A stretch of DNA of 19,258 nucleotides from JACNLN01 sp964626495 (GTDB lineage Bacteria > Fidelibacterota > Marinisomatia > Marinisomatales > CAZVFT01). This document shows positions 8,642 to 17,813 of the stretch, one piece after another. The stretch's first letter is position 1. The number at the start of each line of letters is the position of its first letter. Below the pieces are notes generated by a model that saw only the letters and a list, made by a program, of their open reading frames with translations, was not told the DNA's origin and made no database searches. The DNA is taken from NCBI GenBank assembly GCA_964626495.1, contig CAZVFT010000049.1, positions 1 through 19,258 of the forward strand. The letters run 5' to 3'. Position numbers and translations under genes: made by a program.

Positions 8642-9726
8642 AAGTAAAGAACCTGCTTGTAGTACTGATGACACTCAACATACTTAATGGTTCAGACCTA
8701 TGTACTGAACTCTCCGATCAGATTAACACTTACGTCGACGTTCTTGAACAACTGAAAAACGAAGAACCAGATAGAGAGTTATACGAATCTCATCTAGATC
8801 GGATGAAGAAATACTCCCTAACAATACAAGATTCTGAATGTCAGCAGAGCGACTCACTTCTCGTGGAGTTGTTACATCACTTTGCAGAATTTATGAGCAA
8901 ACGGCAGGGTGACCTTGAGCGATACAGGCTACTACTTACTAGCAGTAAAGAAAGAATGGTACGATATAGCAAGACACGGGAAAGGGAATTGAAGAAGGAG
9001 GGTAAGTCATTAGATAAAATAAGAGGCTGGATTAAGAGAAAAGATCGAATAGACCAAGAGCTTCGCAAACTTGATAATGAATATGCAACCCTAAAAGTGT
9101 ATATAAGTCGGGATACACCTTTTTCCGAAATGACTCGTATTATGTCAACAGCATCAGGATCTTTGCAACCTGTCCGAATTCATTTTCGTGCGCCACAAGA
9201 TATTACCATTAATGACTTTTATCGAAGAAGATTAGCTTATCTATCAAACACCTTTGATATGGTTCTTTCAAGCTATGATCCCTCTCGGGGTTTTTACTTT
9301 GAAATACCTTTCTTACCTATTTCTTCAATTCAAGAGCCTTACCCTGATGAGACCTACGCCATAACATTTGATGGTAGTATAAGGTTTCGAATCCATAATT
9401 TTAATATAAAGAAACAAGATTCTCTTGTTGTACCAAGCAACCCTGCATGGAGATACGAAGAAAAAGTACCCGAGAATTATACAAAGATTGAACTGCCCAA
9501 TAATTTAGACTTCGAGATATATGATAGAAGTATCGCAAGTTTCATTGACAAGACAACGTTGGTTTATGTTGAATCCGACCAAGCAAAGACTTTATATCTA
9601 CCTGTTGATGAGGAGGGCACAAACAATTATGAAATCGTCATGAAGAGTAAGAATAAGATTAATCTTTGTTGGTTGACAGGAATTTCAACTCTTATCATGT
9701 TGGGGGTATTCTTGTATGTTATCTAA
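8638..9726 (+). CDS. Exported coiled-coil/beta protein with C-terminal membrane anchor (unknown family)
   Basis: 362 residues from ATG 8638, which overlaps the preceding stop as ATGA. A TTG at 8626 would add four residues and is less likely. A signal-like N-terminus (MKVKNLLVVLMTLNILNGSDLC) is followed by a charged helical region (about 25-90) and a strongly charged likely coiled coil (about 90-155, RERELKKEGKSLDKIRGW). A beta-rich region follows (about 175-335). The last 20 or so residues form a hydrophobic helix (INLCWLTGISTLIMLGVFLYVI) at the extreme C-terminus, preceded by KSKNK. This order of signal, helical part, beta part and tail anchor echoes the end of the upstream giant, so the two may sit together at the membrane. 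Two cysteines near the N-terminus (C22, C68) could form a disulfide. No known family recognised. Confidence 0.75.
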   Translation: MKVKNLLVVLMTLNILNGSDLCTELSDQINTYVDVLEQLKNEEPDRELYESHLDRMKKYSLTIQDSECQQSDSLLVELLHHFAEFMSKRQGDLERYRLLLTSSKERMVRYSKTRERELKKEGKSLDKIRGWIKRKDRIDQELRKLDNEYATLKVYISRDTPFSEMTRIMSTASGSLQPVRIHFRAPQDITINDFYRRRLAYLSNTFDMVLSSYDPSRGFYFEIPFLPISSIQEPYPDETYAITFDGSIRFRIHNFNIKKQDSLVVPSNPAWRYEEKVPENYTKIELPNNLDFEIYDRSIASFIDKTTLVYVESDQAKTLYLPVDEEGTNNYEIVMKSKNKINLCWLTGISTLIMLGVFLYVI

Positions 9727-10912
9727 GTACATTATTAGCATCATAAAATTAGGAAAGGTCGTAGGACTTGTTTTTGTTCTTCTGGTGTTATTTGTTGGAA
9801 AAGTTATGACAAAAGGGAATGAATACCAATTTGATTTAATTTACCAGGGGACTTTGAATGGTTATCTTAATCCTGTCTGGGCATCTGATACCGAGACATT
9901 CTCAATACAAACTATAAACAAAGATAAGGAGAAGACTTCCACTCTATATGTTTATCAATTCATTGATGATGATAAGGTAGATTTTAAAGCTTTATTTCCT
10001 AAAACACAGCACAAAAAGAGAGGTCCTCAAAAAAGAGTAAAATACCTTCCCCAAGAGAATACAGTAGGATGGTTTAAAGGGAGAAAAGGTGAACAGCTTT
10101 TATATAGCGCAACCAACCGGTCAGCTGGTTCTTCTCTAAGTAAAGATATTTTCCAGGTATGGAGACATACAATTACATCAGACCTTGTCAATATGAGAAC
10201 ACGCGAAATCAACAAATTTCTAGAATACTCAGGACCGGGGAACTTTTATGTAGAAGAACAATCAGAAAGTATTTTACTTACTTTTCTCAGTGAAAACCGT
10301 AAGACTATAAACCGCCTTTATCCATATTACAAGAATATAGTTAAACTACAGACGTTCCAACTACCTGTACAGAGTATTTGCGGAAATAACTCAGGTAGCA
10401 TCCTATTTTCCATTTTGGGAAAAGAAACGGTTTATGAAACATGGATTTCATATGATGGTGGAAGAATATTTGAGAGAATTGATATTCCCGCTACTGATTT
10501 TACTATTCTAACAGAAGCTCTGTTTTCCACGCAGAAGAACAATCTTATTTCCTTTATTGGGTCTAATAGCAGCTTAAGAGAAGACGAGAAAGCAGTATTG
10601 TGTGTTTATGACTTAAAGAATTTGACATATATCCAGAGAATAGACATTTTTCGTCATAAACAACCACCACCACACACGCACCCAGCGTATCATCAGTGGC
10701 ATCCCGATAAGGATCAGGTGTTCTACATGCGGGCAGATGAGATGAATCGGAAGAGACTACTTTACTGGGACTTCATTGAGGATAAGGAATATCTGACAAC
10801 GCTCCCCGAAACCAATCTGAAAACATTTAAGATATCCCCTGATTGTCAATATCTTATCGCAATCAGTAATGATAGAGATAATAACATGAGAATATATCGT
10901 ATATCACAATGA
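9716..10912 (+). CDS. Membrane-anchored TolB/WD40-type beta-propeller protein
   Basis: 398 residues. A hydrophobic N-terminal segment (about 12-30, VVGLVFVLLVLFVGKV) without a clear signal-peptidase site suggests a signal anchor. The rest has spaced beta-propeller-like blades: LNPVWASDTETFSI (about 51-64), then HQWHPDKDQVFYMRADE (326-342) and LKTFKISPDCQYLIAISND (368-386). These follow the 'p-wSPDg--i-f-s' pattern of TolB/PD40 blades. The middle blades are diverged. A histidine-rich loop (H314, H320, H322, H326, H329, in PPPHTHPAYHQWHP) is unusual and might bind metal. ATG 9716 overlaps the upstream gene by 11 bases and has a G-run (9702-9706) nine bases before it. Such propellers often mediate protein contacts in the periplasm; here that would be contact with the giants, by inference. 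Confidence 0.68.
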   Translation: MLSKYIISIIKLGKVVGLVFVLLVLFVGKVMTKGNEYQFDLIYQGTLNGYLNPVWASDTETFSIQTINKDKEKTSTLYVYQFIDDDKVDFKALFPKTQHKKRGPQKRVKYLPQENTVGWFKGRKGEQLLYSATNRSAGSSLSKDIFQVWRHTITSDLVNMRTREINKFLEYSGPGNFYVEEQSESILLTFLSENRKTINRLYPYYKNIVKLQTFQLPVQSICGNNSGSILFSILGKETVYETWISYDGGRIFERIDIPATDFTILTEALFSTQKNNLISFIGSNSSLREDEKAVLCVYDLKNLTYIQRIDIFRHKQPPPHTHPAYHQWHPDKDQVFYMRADEMNRKRLLYWDFIEDKEYLTTLPETNLKTFKISPDCQYLIAISNDRDNNMRIYRISQ

Positions 10913-10913
10913 G

Positions 10914-13900
10914 ATGGGGATTTTTCTTATCAACCGATTCTTAATTTGTTTTTTTCTAATATTCTCAATAGCGTTTGCTCAAGGACCTAATAATCCTCCC
11001 GAGATAAATCACATCACAAACCAAACAGTTTTTGAGGATTCATCATTGACTATAGCGGTATCAGCTTCTGATGATGATGGAGATTCATTGACATTTGATG
11101 CTTCCTCCGACACGAATGCTATTGGTATTTCAATCAGTTCAACTTCTGATACATCCGCAAATCTGATACTATCACCAGTCGGGAATTGGAATGGAAGTTC
11201 AAACATAACTGTAACCGTTTCTGACACAGCTGGTGGTATGGATAGTACAATATTTACTCTTACAGTGGAATCAGTGAATGACACCCCGGTGGTAGCAGAT
11301 ATCCCTGATCAGACGATAGATGAGGGTGACACCTTTACTGCGATCAGCCTGGATGATTATGTAAGTGATGTTGAGACGGCTGATGAGGATATGAGCTGGG
11401 TGGCAACTGGACAGTTGGAACTGACCGTTGACATCACTGACCGTATTGCAACCATCATAATTCCCGATCCGGACTGGAATGGATCAGAGACGATTACTTT
11501 TACTGCAACGGATACTGGTGATGGTGCTTCACCAGCCTTATCAGACAGTGACGCGGTGGTCTTCACAGTAACAGCTGTGAATGACACCCCGGTGGTAGCA
11601 GATATCCCTGATCAGACGATAGATGAGGGTGNNNNNNNNNNNNNNNNNNNNNNNNNNNNNNNNNNNNNNNNNNNNNNNNNNNNNNNNNNNNNNNNNNNNN
11701 NNNNNNNNNNNNNNNNNNNNNNNNNNNNNNNGACAGTGACGCGGTGGTCTTCACAGTAACAGCTGTGAATGACACCCCGGTGGTAGTGGAGCTGGATACA
11801 CAGACNNNNNNNNNNNNNNNNNNNNNNNNNNNNNNNNNNNNNNNNNNNNNNNNNNNNNNNNNNNNNNNNNNNNNNNNNNNNNNNNNNNNNNNNNNNNNNN
11901 NNNNNAGCTGGGGAATCTGATCCACTGACCAGTGAGTCTGCGGTAGTGAGTATCACAGTAACAGCTGTGAATGACACCCCGGTGGTAGTGGAGCTGGATA
12001 CACAGACGACATCGGAAGATACGGGCAGTCAGGTCTTTTTGATTGCCAGTGATGTGGATATCGGGACGAATGATCAGAGTTTAACGTTTACGGCATTCAG
12101 TTCGGATGAGAGTCTGGTTCAGGTGTCCACGTCTGATACGGGGGACAGCACGGCGACGTTATTCTTTGATGTACAGCAGGATCACAACGGCAGTGCTGAG
12201 ATCATGGTGATTGTTGTGGATGATGGCGATCCTGTGTTGCGTGATACGACGGTGTTCACTTTGGTGGTGACGGAGGTAAACGATACCCCTGTTGCCGATG
12301 CTTCCAGTTTTGTTTTACCGGAGGACAGCAGTTACACGCATCAGTTGACGGGTAATGATGGGGATACGACGGCTACGGCTGCGGATGATCAGGATTTAAC
12401 GTATGTCATTGTAGACAGTACCTTTCACGGGGTATTGGTGTTGAATAGTGAGACAGGTTTAATCACTTTTGATCCAGACACGAATTACAACGGTGTTGAC
12501 AGTTTCAGTTTCAGGGTTACAGATGATGGGACAACAGCTGGGGAATCTGATCCACTGACCAGTGAGTCTGCGGTAGTGAGTATCACAGTACAGCCGGTAA
12601 ATGATGCGCCAGCAATTACTTTTATCTATCCATATCCTGATACCCTAGTTTATGCAAATATACTTGGGGAGAAAGAAGTCGTGCTTACAGCGAGGGCTTA
12701 TGATTTTGATAGCGATACGCTCATTTTCAGTTGGTATGATCTCGTAGCAGATTCCTTGTTCGCTTATGGGTTTGCAGAAATTCCGCCTTCTGATAGTATG
12801 GTTATTCCATTGGAATACACCTTTGAACATGGTGTCCACATCATTCAACTTGTCATAGAAGATAATGGTGAATATAACGATAACTTAAGTGATACAACCT
12901 CACTAAGTGATGATACATTAACAGTTATCTTAGTAGGTTTTCCTTCTATATCGACTCAAAGGAATCAGGCTTTTCTTACTATTGGTACCACAGGTGATTC
13001 AATAAGATCATTTTTACCAATAACTTTAACAAACGGTACAGTTGATAGTACCATTAATCAAACTAATAGTATTTGTATTTATCTCCCTGGGTTATCTCCA
13101 ATCCACTGGACATCTCTTGAACAAATAACAGTGGATGATACGAGTAAAATCCAACTACCGCCTGTAAGCAATCAAGATTCTACACAACTGTTATTTGGTG
13201 TTAAATCTACATTCTATTCTACTGACACTTTGACAATAAGTGGATTGATGGTTTCTGGTTTTGATACCACTTTCAGTCCTTCACGTTTGAGAATCAGTGT
13301 AGATGGCAGGGTTGACTATGATAGTACAAATGCAGAGAATCCATTTGCTTTTTGGATAGGTAATACTCAGGTTGATTTTCAAGGAGATTTTGCCTATGTG
13401 GTTGGAGACACCAATATCAGAGAATGTAAGCCGTTAGTCATTTGGGAAGACAGTCAGGTTTCCTCTGTCACAGCAGACGTGGGAATACATGTAAGGATAC
13501 CAGACAGCTTATATCTAGGATGGAACGAATCTTTAGACGGTTCTGATGTTAGAATTATACGTGAGGGAAACGATGTAACCGATTCACTATTTGATTCTTT
13601 GAGAATTGACTCCGTGAATAGGGTTCTTAGTATCGAATTACAGCAGGATTTTGAGGCAGGAGATTCGCTCATTCTCTCAGGGGCGTTGTTTCAGGATTTT
13701 GATAGTATTGCCACTCTAAAGAAGTTGTCACTCTCTGTAGTAATACCCGATCCAGGCAACAATTGGGAATGGGAACGGGAAACAGATCATTCTTTAAGAA
13801 TTGGAGATCCCAGTTTCTATTCTCTTGAGGACCATATTCTTGTTAAGGATTTGGAATCAACTTACGTTGATACATTGAACAAGATTGTTATTAATGAACA

Positions 13901-16900
13901 CGATGATGTAGCAGCGCTGCAAGCAGAGGATGGCATCTTTCTTCGAATACCAGAGAATCTGCCACTGATCTGGGCCGACACATTGGAGATGATCATTTAT
14001 TCCGGACCTGTAAATGGATTTTCTATTGTGGACAGTACTATACTGATGATTGATTTGTCAAGAGATTTATCCCCTGGTGAGTCCATTGTTTTGAGGAAAT
14101 TGCCTATTACACGAATTGTGTCCTCTGTTGTACCAGATACGTTGAAGATGTCGCCCAATGGCGGATTGTCATTCAATAGGTCTGATACAACAGCCTCTAT
14201 CAGAGTAGGAGCACCAACAATAAGATCTGAGGAGGAACAGAAATTCATTTTCAGGGACACGACGCAAATTCTCAGTACAGTCAAAATAAAGGAAGATCCA
14301 GCCGTATCTTGCATAATTGAAAAATACGGTGTGGTTTTAGCTATTGATGATTCATTTCCGGTTGTATTTGACTCAACACAAGTTCTAATGGATTACTACA
14401 TAAACGACAGTCTAGTTACTGATTCAGTATTTCATCTAAGTCAGAAGTTGATAAGAATAGATATCAAACCTATCATTTTCCCCGGTGATTCCATTGTTTT
14501 AGATAGAATAAGAGTAAGTGGCTTTACTGGAAGATACGATTGGTCGACCTGTTTATTTCTCTCTGTACGAGGAATGACTCGTTTTACAGCTATAGATTCA
14601 CAACGAAAAGGTATTGGAAAACCTGATGTAGAGGCGTTATCGAAGATTAAGGGTTTGGTTGGAAGTGTTAATTCTCTGCAGATACCAGACTTAGTTATAC
14701 ACGAGGATCCCGATGTTGCGGTAATCGATACAAATCATCGGATTACGTTGAAACTGCTTGAAAGCGCACCGATATATTGGCAAGAGGTACCAGCCCTTGA
14801 CTTGCAGTACGGCTATGCAAACTTGTCACCGATTCCAGAATTTTCACCAAACCTGAAAGAAGTCTATTTGTCAATTGAGAATAATTTTGAGCCTGAAGAT
14901 TCAGTCAAGATCGCTGGCTTGAGGGTCACAGTCAACGGGGAGACTGAAGACAGCCTATTGTTTACCTTGAACGATAGCACCTACCAAGATACCATTAAGT
15001 CTTGGCTAACAATTGGTTCGGTGACGTTTTCGTCAAATTCTCAGATATTTTTTAGGGGTGATCAAGATCCCGGGAGTAGGTCTTTGAGCCCATTCAAGAT
15101 TTATCAAGGTAGTGTCGAGCTGATTGATACAGTCGGTCTTATTTTAAGAATCCCTGATTACATGAATGCAGAGTGGGATCTGGTTGATCCCCCTTTCTTT
15201 TCTTTTACTTATACAGATACAGTAACCGTAGGAGACACACTTTCTCTCAGCGACAATGGAAAAGGTTTTAGGATTAGTGTTTCAACATTTCCAACAGAAG
15301 ACACCCTGACTATATCTGAATTGAGATTTGCGGAGTTTAAAGCTTCTGATTCAGGTCATATTCAATTAGTACTTGATGGGAGCCAAAACTCACTAGTAAT
15401 ACGAGATCCCTTTGTCAAATTAGTAGTAGGACCGGATATGAAAACTGAGGATGGTTTTACTTATGTGGTTGGAGACACTGGTGAATTAGCCGCACTTCCC
15501 ACATTGATATTCACAGAAGATGAAAAGTATCCGATAATCAGTAAATCGAACGTATCCATAGTGCTACCTCCCAGTGTTTCTTGGCGCCCCGGTACACAAA
15601 CAATCCATGTTTGGAACCAATCCCTCGACGATACTATAACTGTAGCTACCTTGAACGATTCCTTGATCGACCTGAGTGATGATCTGCCTGATATATCAGA
15701 AGGTGATAGTCTCTTTCTAAGCGGGCTGTTATTGGATTCCATAAGACAAAAAATAGACTCAGCAAAGGTTAGTTTCAAACTTCAGTATTCAGGGGATCTA
15801 TCTAATGGTGATACTTTGGAAATAAAACTTGAAGACAGGAATCTATTAAGGGCAGGGCAACCTCATATTGAAATAGAAGAAGAAACATACCCAATAAACA
15901 ATGTTTTAGAAAAGAACGCTCCGTCAGTCAGAATCATTGAATCAAGTGTACCTGTGTTCGGGCCACAAAGACAAGCGGTAGCGACAGTTCCTGAACCACT
16001 TACAAGGATTCTCAAATGGATCCCCAGTAGTGAATACAACTTACCTGACGCTGTTGCTTCAATTGCCATTGGGCAAGATTCGCTAATCATCGATTTCAAG
16101 CGTGATCTCGACTCGTTGGAGATTGTGGAAATATCCAATCTGCTGTTATCAAGCGAGGGCTATTTTGAATCAGGAGATTACTTGAAACCGGATTCAATCC
16201 AACCGTTAGTCAAGTCGCCTTTAACTTTAACTCATATAACAAAAGGGATCATAAGACTAAATACGATAGCGAATACTAACGATTCCATAGCAGTGTACCC
16301 CCCATTGATCTTTGACTCACCGTCAATTGTTACCGAAAATGGTGTAACAAAAGTAAATGTCCCCTCTTTTCCCGGATTACTAGAAATCGAGCAAGAATTT
16401 TCTCACAACGGGACAAGAATATTTATGAAAAAAACAGATGGATTACAGACATCAATATTAGACAGTTTAGAAGATTATTCACTAACAGTATCCCTTGAAA
16501 CACATGTTTTACCAAACGGAAAAGAAATAAACGTTTCGAAAGTCTCTCTTGAACTGAGAGAATCAGATCAATACTTGATGAATAGTATCTTCGATAGATC
16601 CAACCGAATAGATATGGATAGCGTTATTACAAAAGTTGTTTTTCATAAGAAAGAGTTACAATATAGCCCTGATTTTAGCGATGAACACAGTGGTCCTGCG
16701 AGGTTAACAGATTCATCAGAAGTTACTTATCACTATTTACCTACTGAAGCACAACTCTTCCCAAGGACTGCCTTTGTCAACAACAATAGTTTTAATCAAC
16801 TTTCAATACGAGTCGACACAACATTCCCAGATACAATTACGTTAGCTTTAAGAAACTCAAACAATGATACAATCATTGATACTAATGTAGTTCGTGATTC

Positions 16901-17813
16901 GTCCCATATAATGGTATATCCTTTTATCGACTTTCTCGAAGAGGATATCTACATGTTAAGTATCACAGGTCAATTGACTGATTCTACTTTGTCGTTCCCA
17001 ATAATCAGGCAGTTTATTGTTGATACTACCTCACCTACAATAGAGTTTGACTCAACACAAACAATTATATCAACTATAACAGCAGAAGGAAAAGACGGGT
17101 TTGGGCATCAATTGGCGGGTGGGGAAAAGTTAAATGCAAGGTTTACGGACAATGTTTTCATCGATAGTCTAGGAACAGTGGTATTACAAGACACTATCCT
17201 TAATCCTTACGAATTCTATCTTGTTGATTCAGTGAAGGTAACTTATATGATGGAATGGGGTGCCGAAGATTATCAGTTTCTTGATACCCTCACACAAACG
17301 ATTAAGTCCCATCTTTCAGAATCTGAGGATTGGACTGTTACTTCTAGCTTGGACTCATTGATTTTTACAATCATAGATACCACCAACCTACAGAAGAAGA
17401 GAGAAACTAGGGAGGATGAACTGCATGTACGACTTACAGTGCAAGCCGAGGATCAAGCCACAAATACGAATTCGACTATAGTGATTTTCTCGGTACTTCT
17501 AGATCCTCATCAGGTAGTAGGTAGTGAGATATTTAATTATCCAAATCCCTTTTCTCACAGAAGACACGATGGTACAAGAATTCGTTACGTGTTGTTACAA
17601 GAAAAGGATGACGGCGAAATAGTAATCGTGGATGCAGGTGGAGAAATAGTCTTCCACTATGAATTGTCTCCTACAGAACTTCAAGTAGGTACACATGAAG
17701 TAATTTGGGATGGAACAAACTTCTTTAAAAATGAGCTAGCTACCGGAGTCTATTTTGGATTCATTAAGATTGGGGATAGTTTCAACCGTATCAAAATTGT
17801 TATACTAAATTGA
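10914..17813 (+). CDS. Giant secreted adhesin-like protein: cadherin/tandem-95 repeats, novel beta-repeats and C-terminal sorting domain (interrupted by two scaffold gaps)
   Basis: One gene read in three pieces: 10914-11631 (frame of 10914), 11732-11805 (frame of 11732) and 11906-17813 (frame of 11907). The two 100-N placeholders have the wrong length, which creates a false stop at 11757-11759 and a false start at 11946. Real length is at least about 2480 residues. Order: signal peptide (MGIFLINRFLICFFLIFSIAFAQ); cadherin/tandem-95-like domains separated by 'VNDTPV' linkers (to about 12600); a PKD-like domain (about 12603-12940); about eight beta-repeats (12969-16217); Ig-like segments, one starting DTTSPTIEFD; and a C-terminal sorting domain with NYPNPF. 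Tandem-95/cadherin-like domains are typical of large calcium-binding surface adhesins. The D/N-rich repeats fit calcium binding. ATG 10914 lies one base after the propeller stop, without a clear ribosome-binding site. Probable role: a surface-exposed binding protein; the ligand is unknown. Confidence 0.88.
11274..11631 (+). repeat. 303-bp direct repeat A (101-residue cadherin-like unit), at least two copies
   Basis: The sequence beginning GACACCCCGGTGGTAGCAGA occurs at 11280 and again at 11583, a period of 303 bases (101 residues, in frame). Bases 11577-11631 are identical to 11274-11328. The end of the next copy reappears after the first gap: 11732-11786 is identical to 11544-11598. Each unit encodes 'VNDTPVVADIPDQTIDEGD ... 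WNGSETITFTATD'. The second copy is mostly hidden in the gap, and further copies may be too. Confidence 0.92.
11632..11731. other. Scaffold gap 1 (100 N placeholder; true length predicted 215 + 303n)
   Basis: Exactly 100 N. The left flank (11577-11631) and right flank (11732-11786) are each exact 55-base copies of parts of repeat A. If the gap holds the rest of one A copy, the missing piece corresponds to 11329-11543, 215 bases. The reading frames on both sides require a length of 2 modulo 3, which 215 satisfies and 100 does not. Confidence 0.95.
11751..12602 (+). repeat. 630-bp direct repeat B (210 residues, two cadherin-like domains), at least two copies
   Basis: The start of unit B (GACACCCCGGTGGTAGTGGA) is seen at 11771 and 11973. 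Bases 11751-11805 equal 11953-12007. The unit's end is seen at 11906-11960 and 12536-12590, also identical. The offset at the end is 630 bases, and 11973 to the related GATGCGCC junction at 12603 is also 630. The complete copy (11973-12602) encodes two domains, divided at VNDTPVADAS; the first copy is mostly inside gap 2. Confidence 0.9.
11806..11905. other. Scaffold gap 2 (100 N placeholder; true length predicted 528 + 630m)
   Basis: Exactly 100 N. The flanks 11751-11805 and 11906-11960 are exact 55-base copies of 11953-12007 and 12536-12590. The missing piece of one B copy corresponds to 12008-12535, 528 bases. The frames on either side require a multiple of three, which 528 is and 100 is not. 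Confidence 0.95.
12969..16217 (+). repeat. About eight diverged beta-repeats of 115-135 residues in the second giant
   Basis: Repeat starts by eye: about 12969 (FLTIGTTG), 13350 (WIGNTQVDF), 13794 (LRIGDPSFY), 14196 (IRVGAPTIR), 14610 (GIGKPDVEA), 15003 (WLTIGSVTF), 15417 (KLVVGPDMK) and 15840 (NLLRAGQPH). The shared core is 'IG-P', an acidic 'I-ED' strand, 'GI-LRIP----l-W', then about 40 residues, then 'f--GDSI-L-GL' and a last strand 'L-LSV'. Examples are GIFLRIPENLPLIW with SPGESIVLRKL, and GIHVRIPDSLYLGW with AGDSLILSGA. The eighth copy is the weakest. Copies are diverged in DNA, unlike repeats A and B. The same family occurs in the first giant. Confidence 0.72.
17508..17813 (+). other. 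C-terminal sorting domain, T9SS type A / FlgD Ig-like
   Basis: The last 100 or so residues begin at VVGSEIFNYPNPFS and continue with TRIRYVLLQ, EIVIVDAGGEIVF, GTHEVIWDGTNFFKNELATG and VYFGFIKIGD, ending KIVILN. The order NYPNPF, then Y-L, then 'V-I-D--G', 'WDG-n--G--l--GvY' and a hydrophobic end matches T9SS C-terminal sorting domains (TIGR04183-like) and the related FlgD Ig-like fold. In T9SS organisms this domain directs export across the outer membrane and is usually removed. Confidence 0.82.

Noticed and set aside
11732..11759. Stop codon ending the 10914 gene at 11759
   Set aside because: The stop appears only because the 100-N filler has the wrong length. In the frame of repeat A this stretch reads DSDAVVFTVTAVNDTPV without a stop.
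11946..12000. Separate gene starting at ATG 11946
   Set aside because: This ATG lies inside repeat B (VSITVTAVNDTPV) and the frame is open back to the gap at 11906. It is an internal codon of the giant gene that starts at 10914.
11274..12602. CRISPR array or satellite-like repeats
   Set aside because: The units are 303 and 630 bases, contiguous and in frame, and encode cadherin-like domains. There are no short repeats with unique spacers.
678..17000. Minus-strand open frames, and the + strand frame at 5151-5333, within the genes
   Set aside because: They lie entirely inside well-supported + strand genes, show no recognisable domains, and look like shadows of codon usage. Those covering the gaps also read through N.
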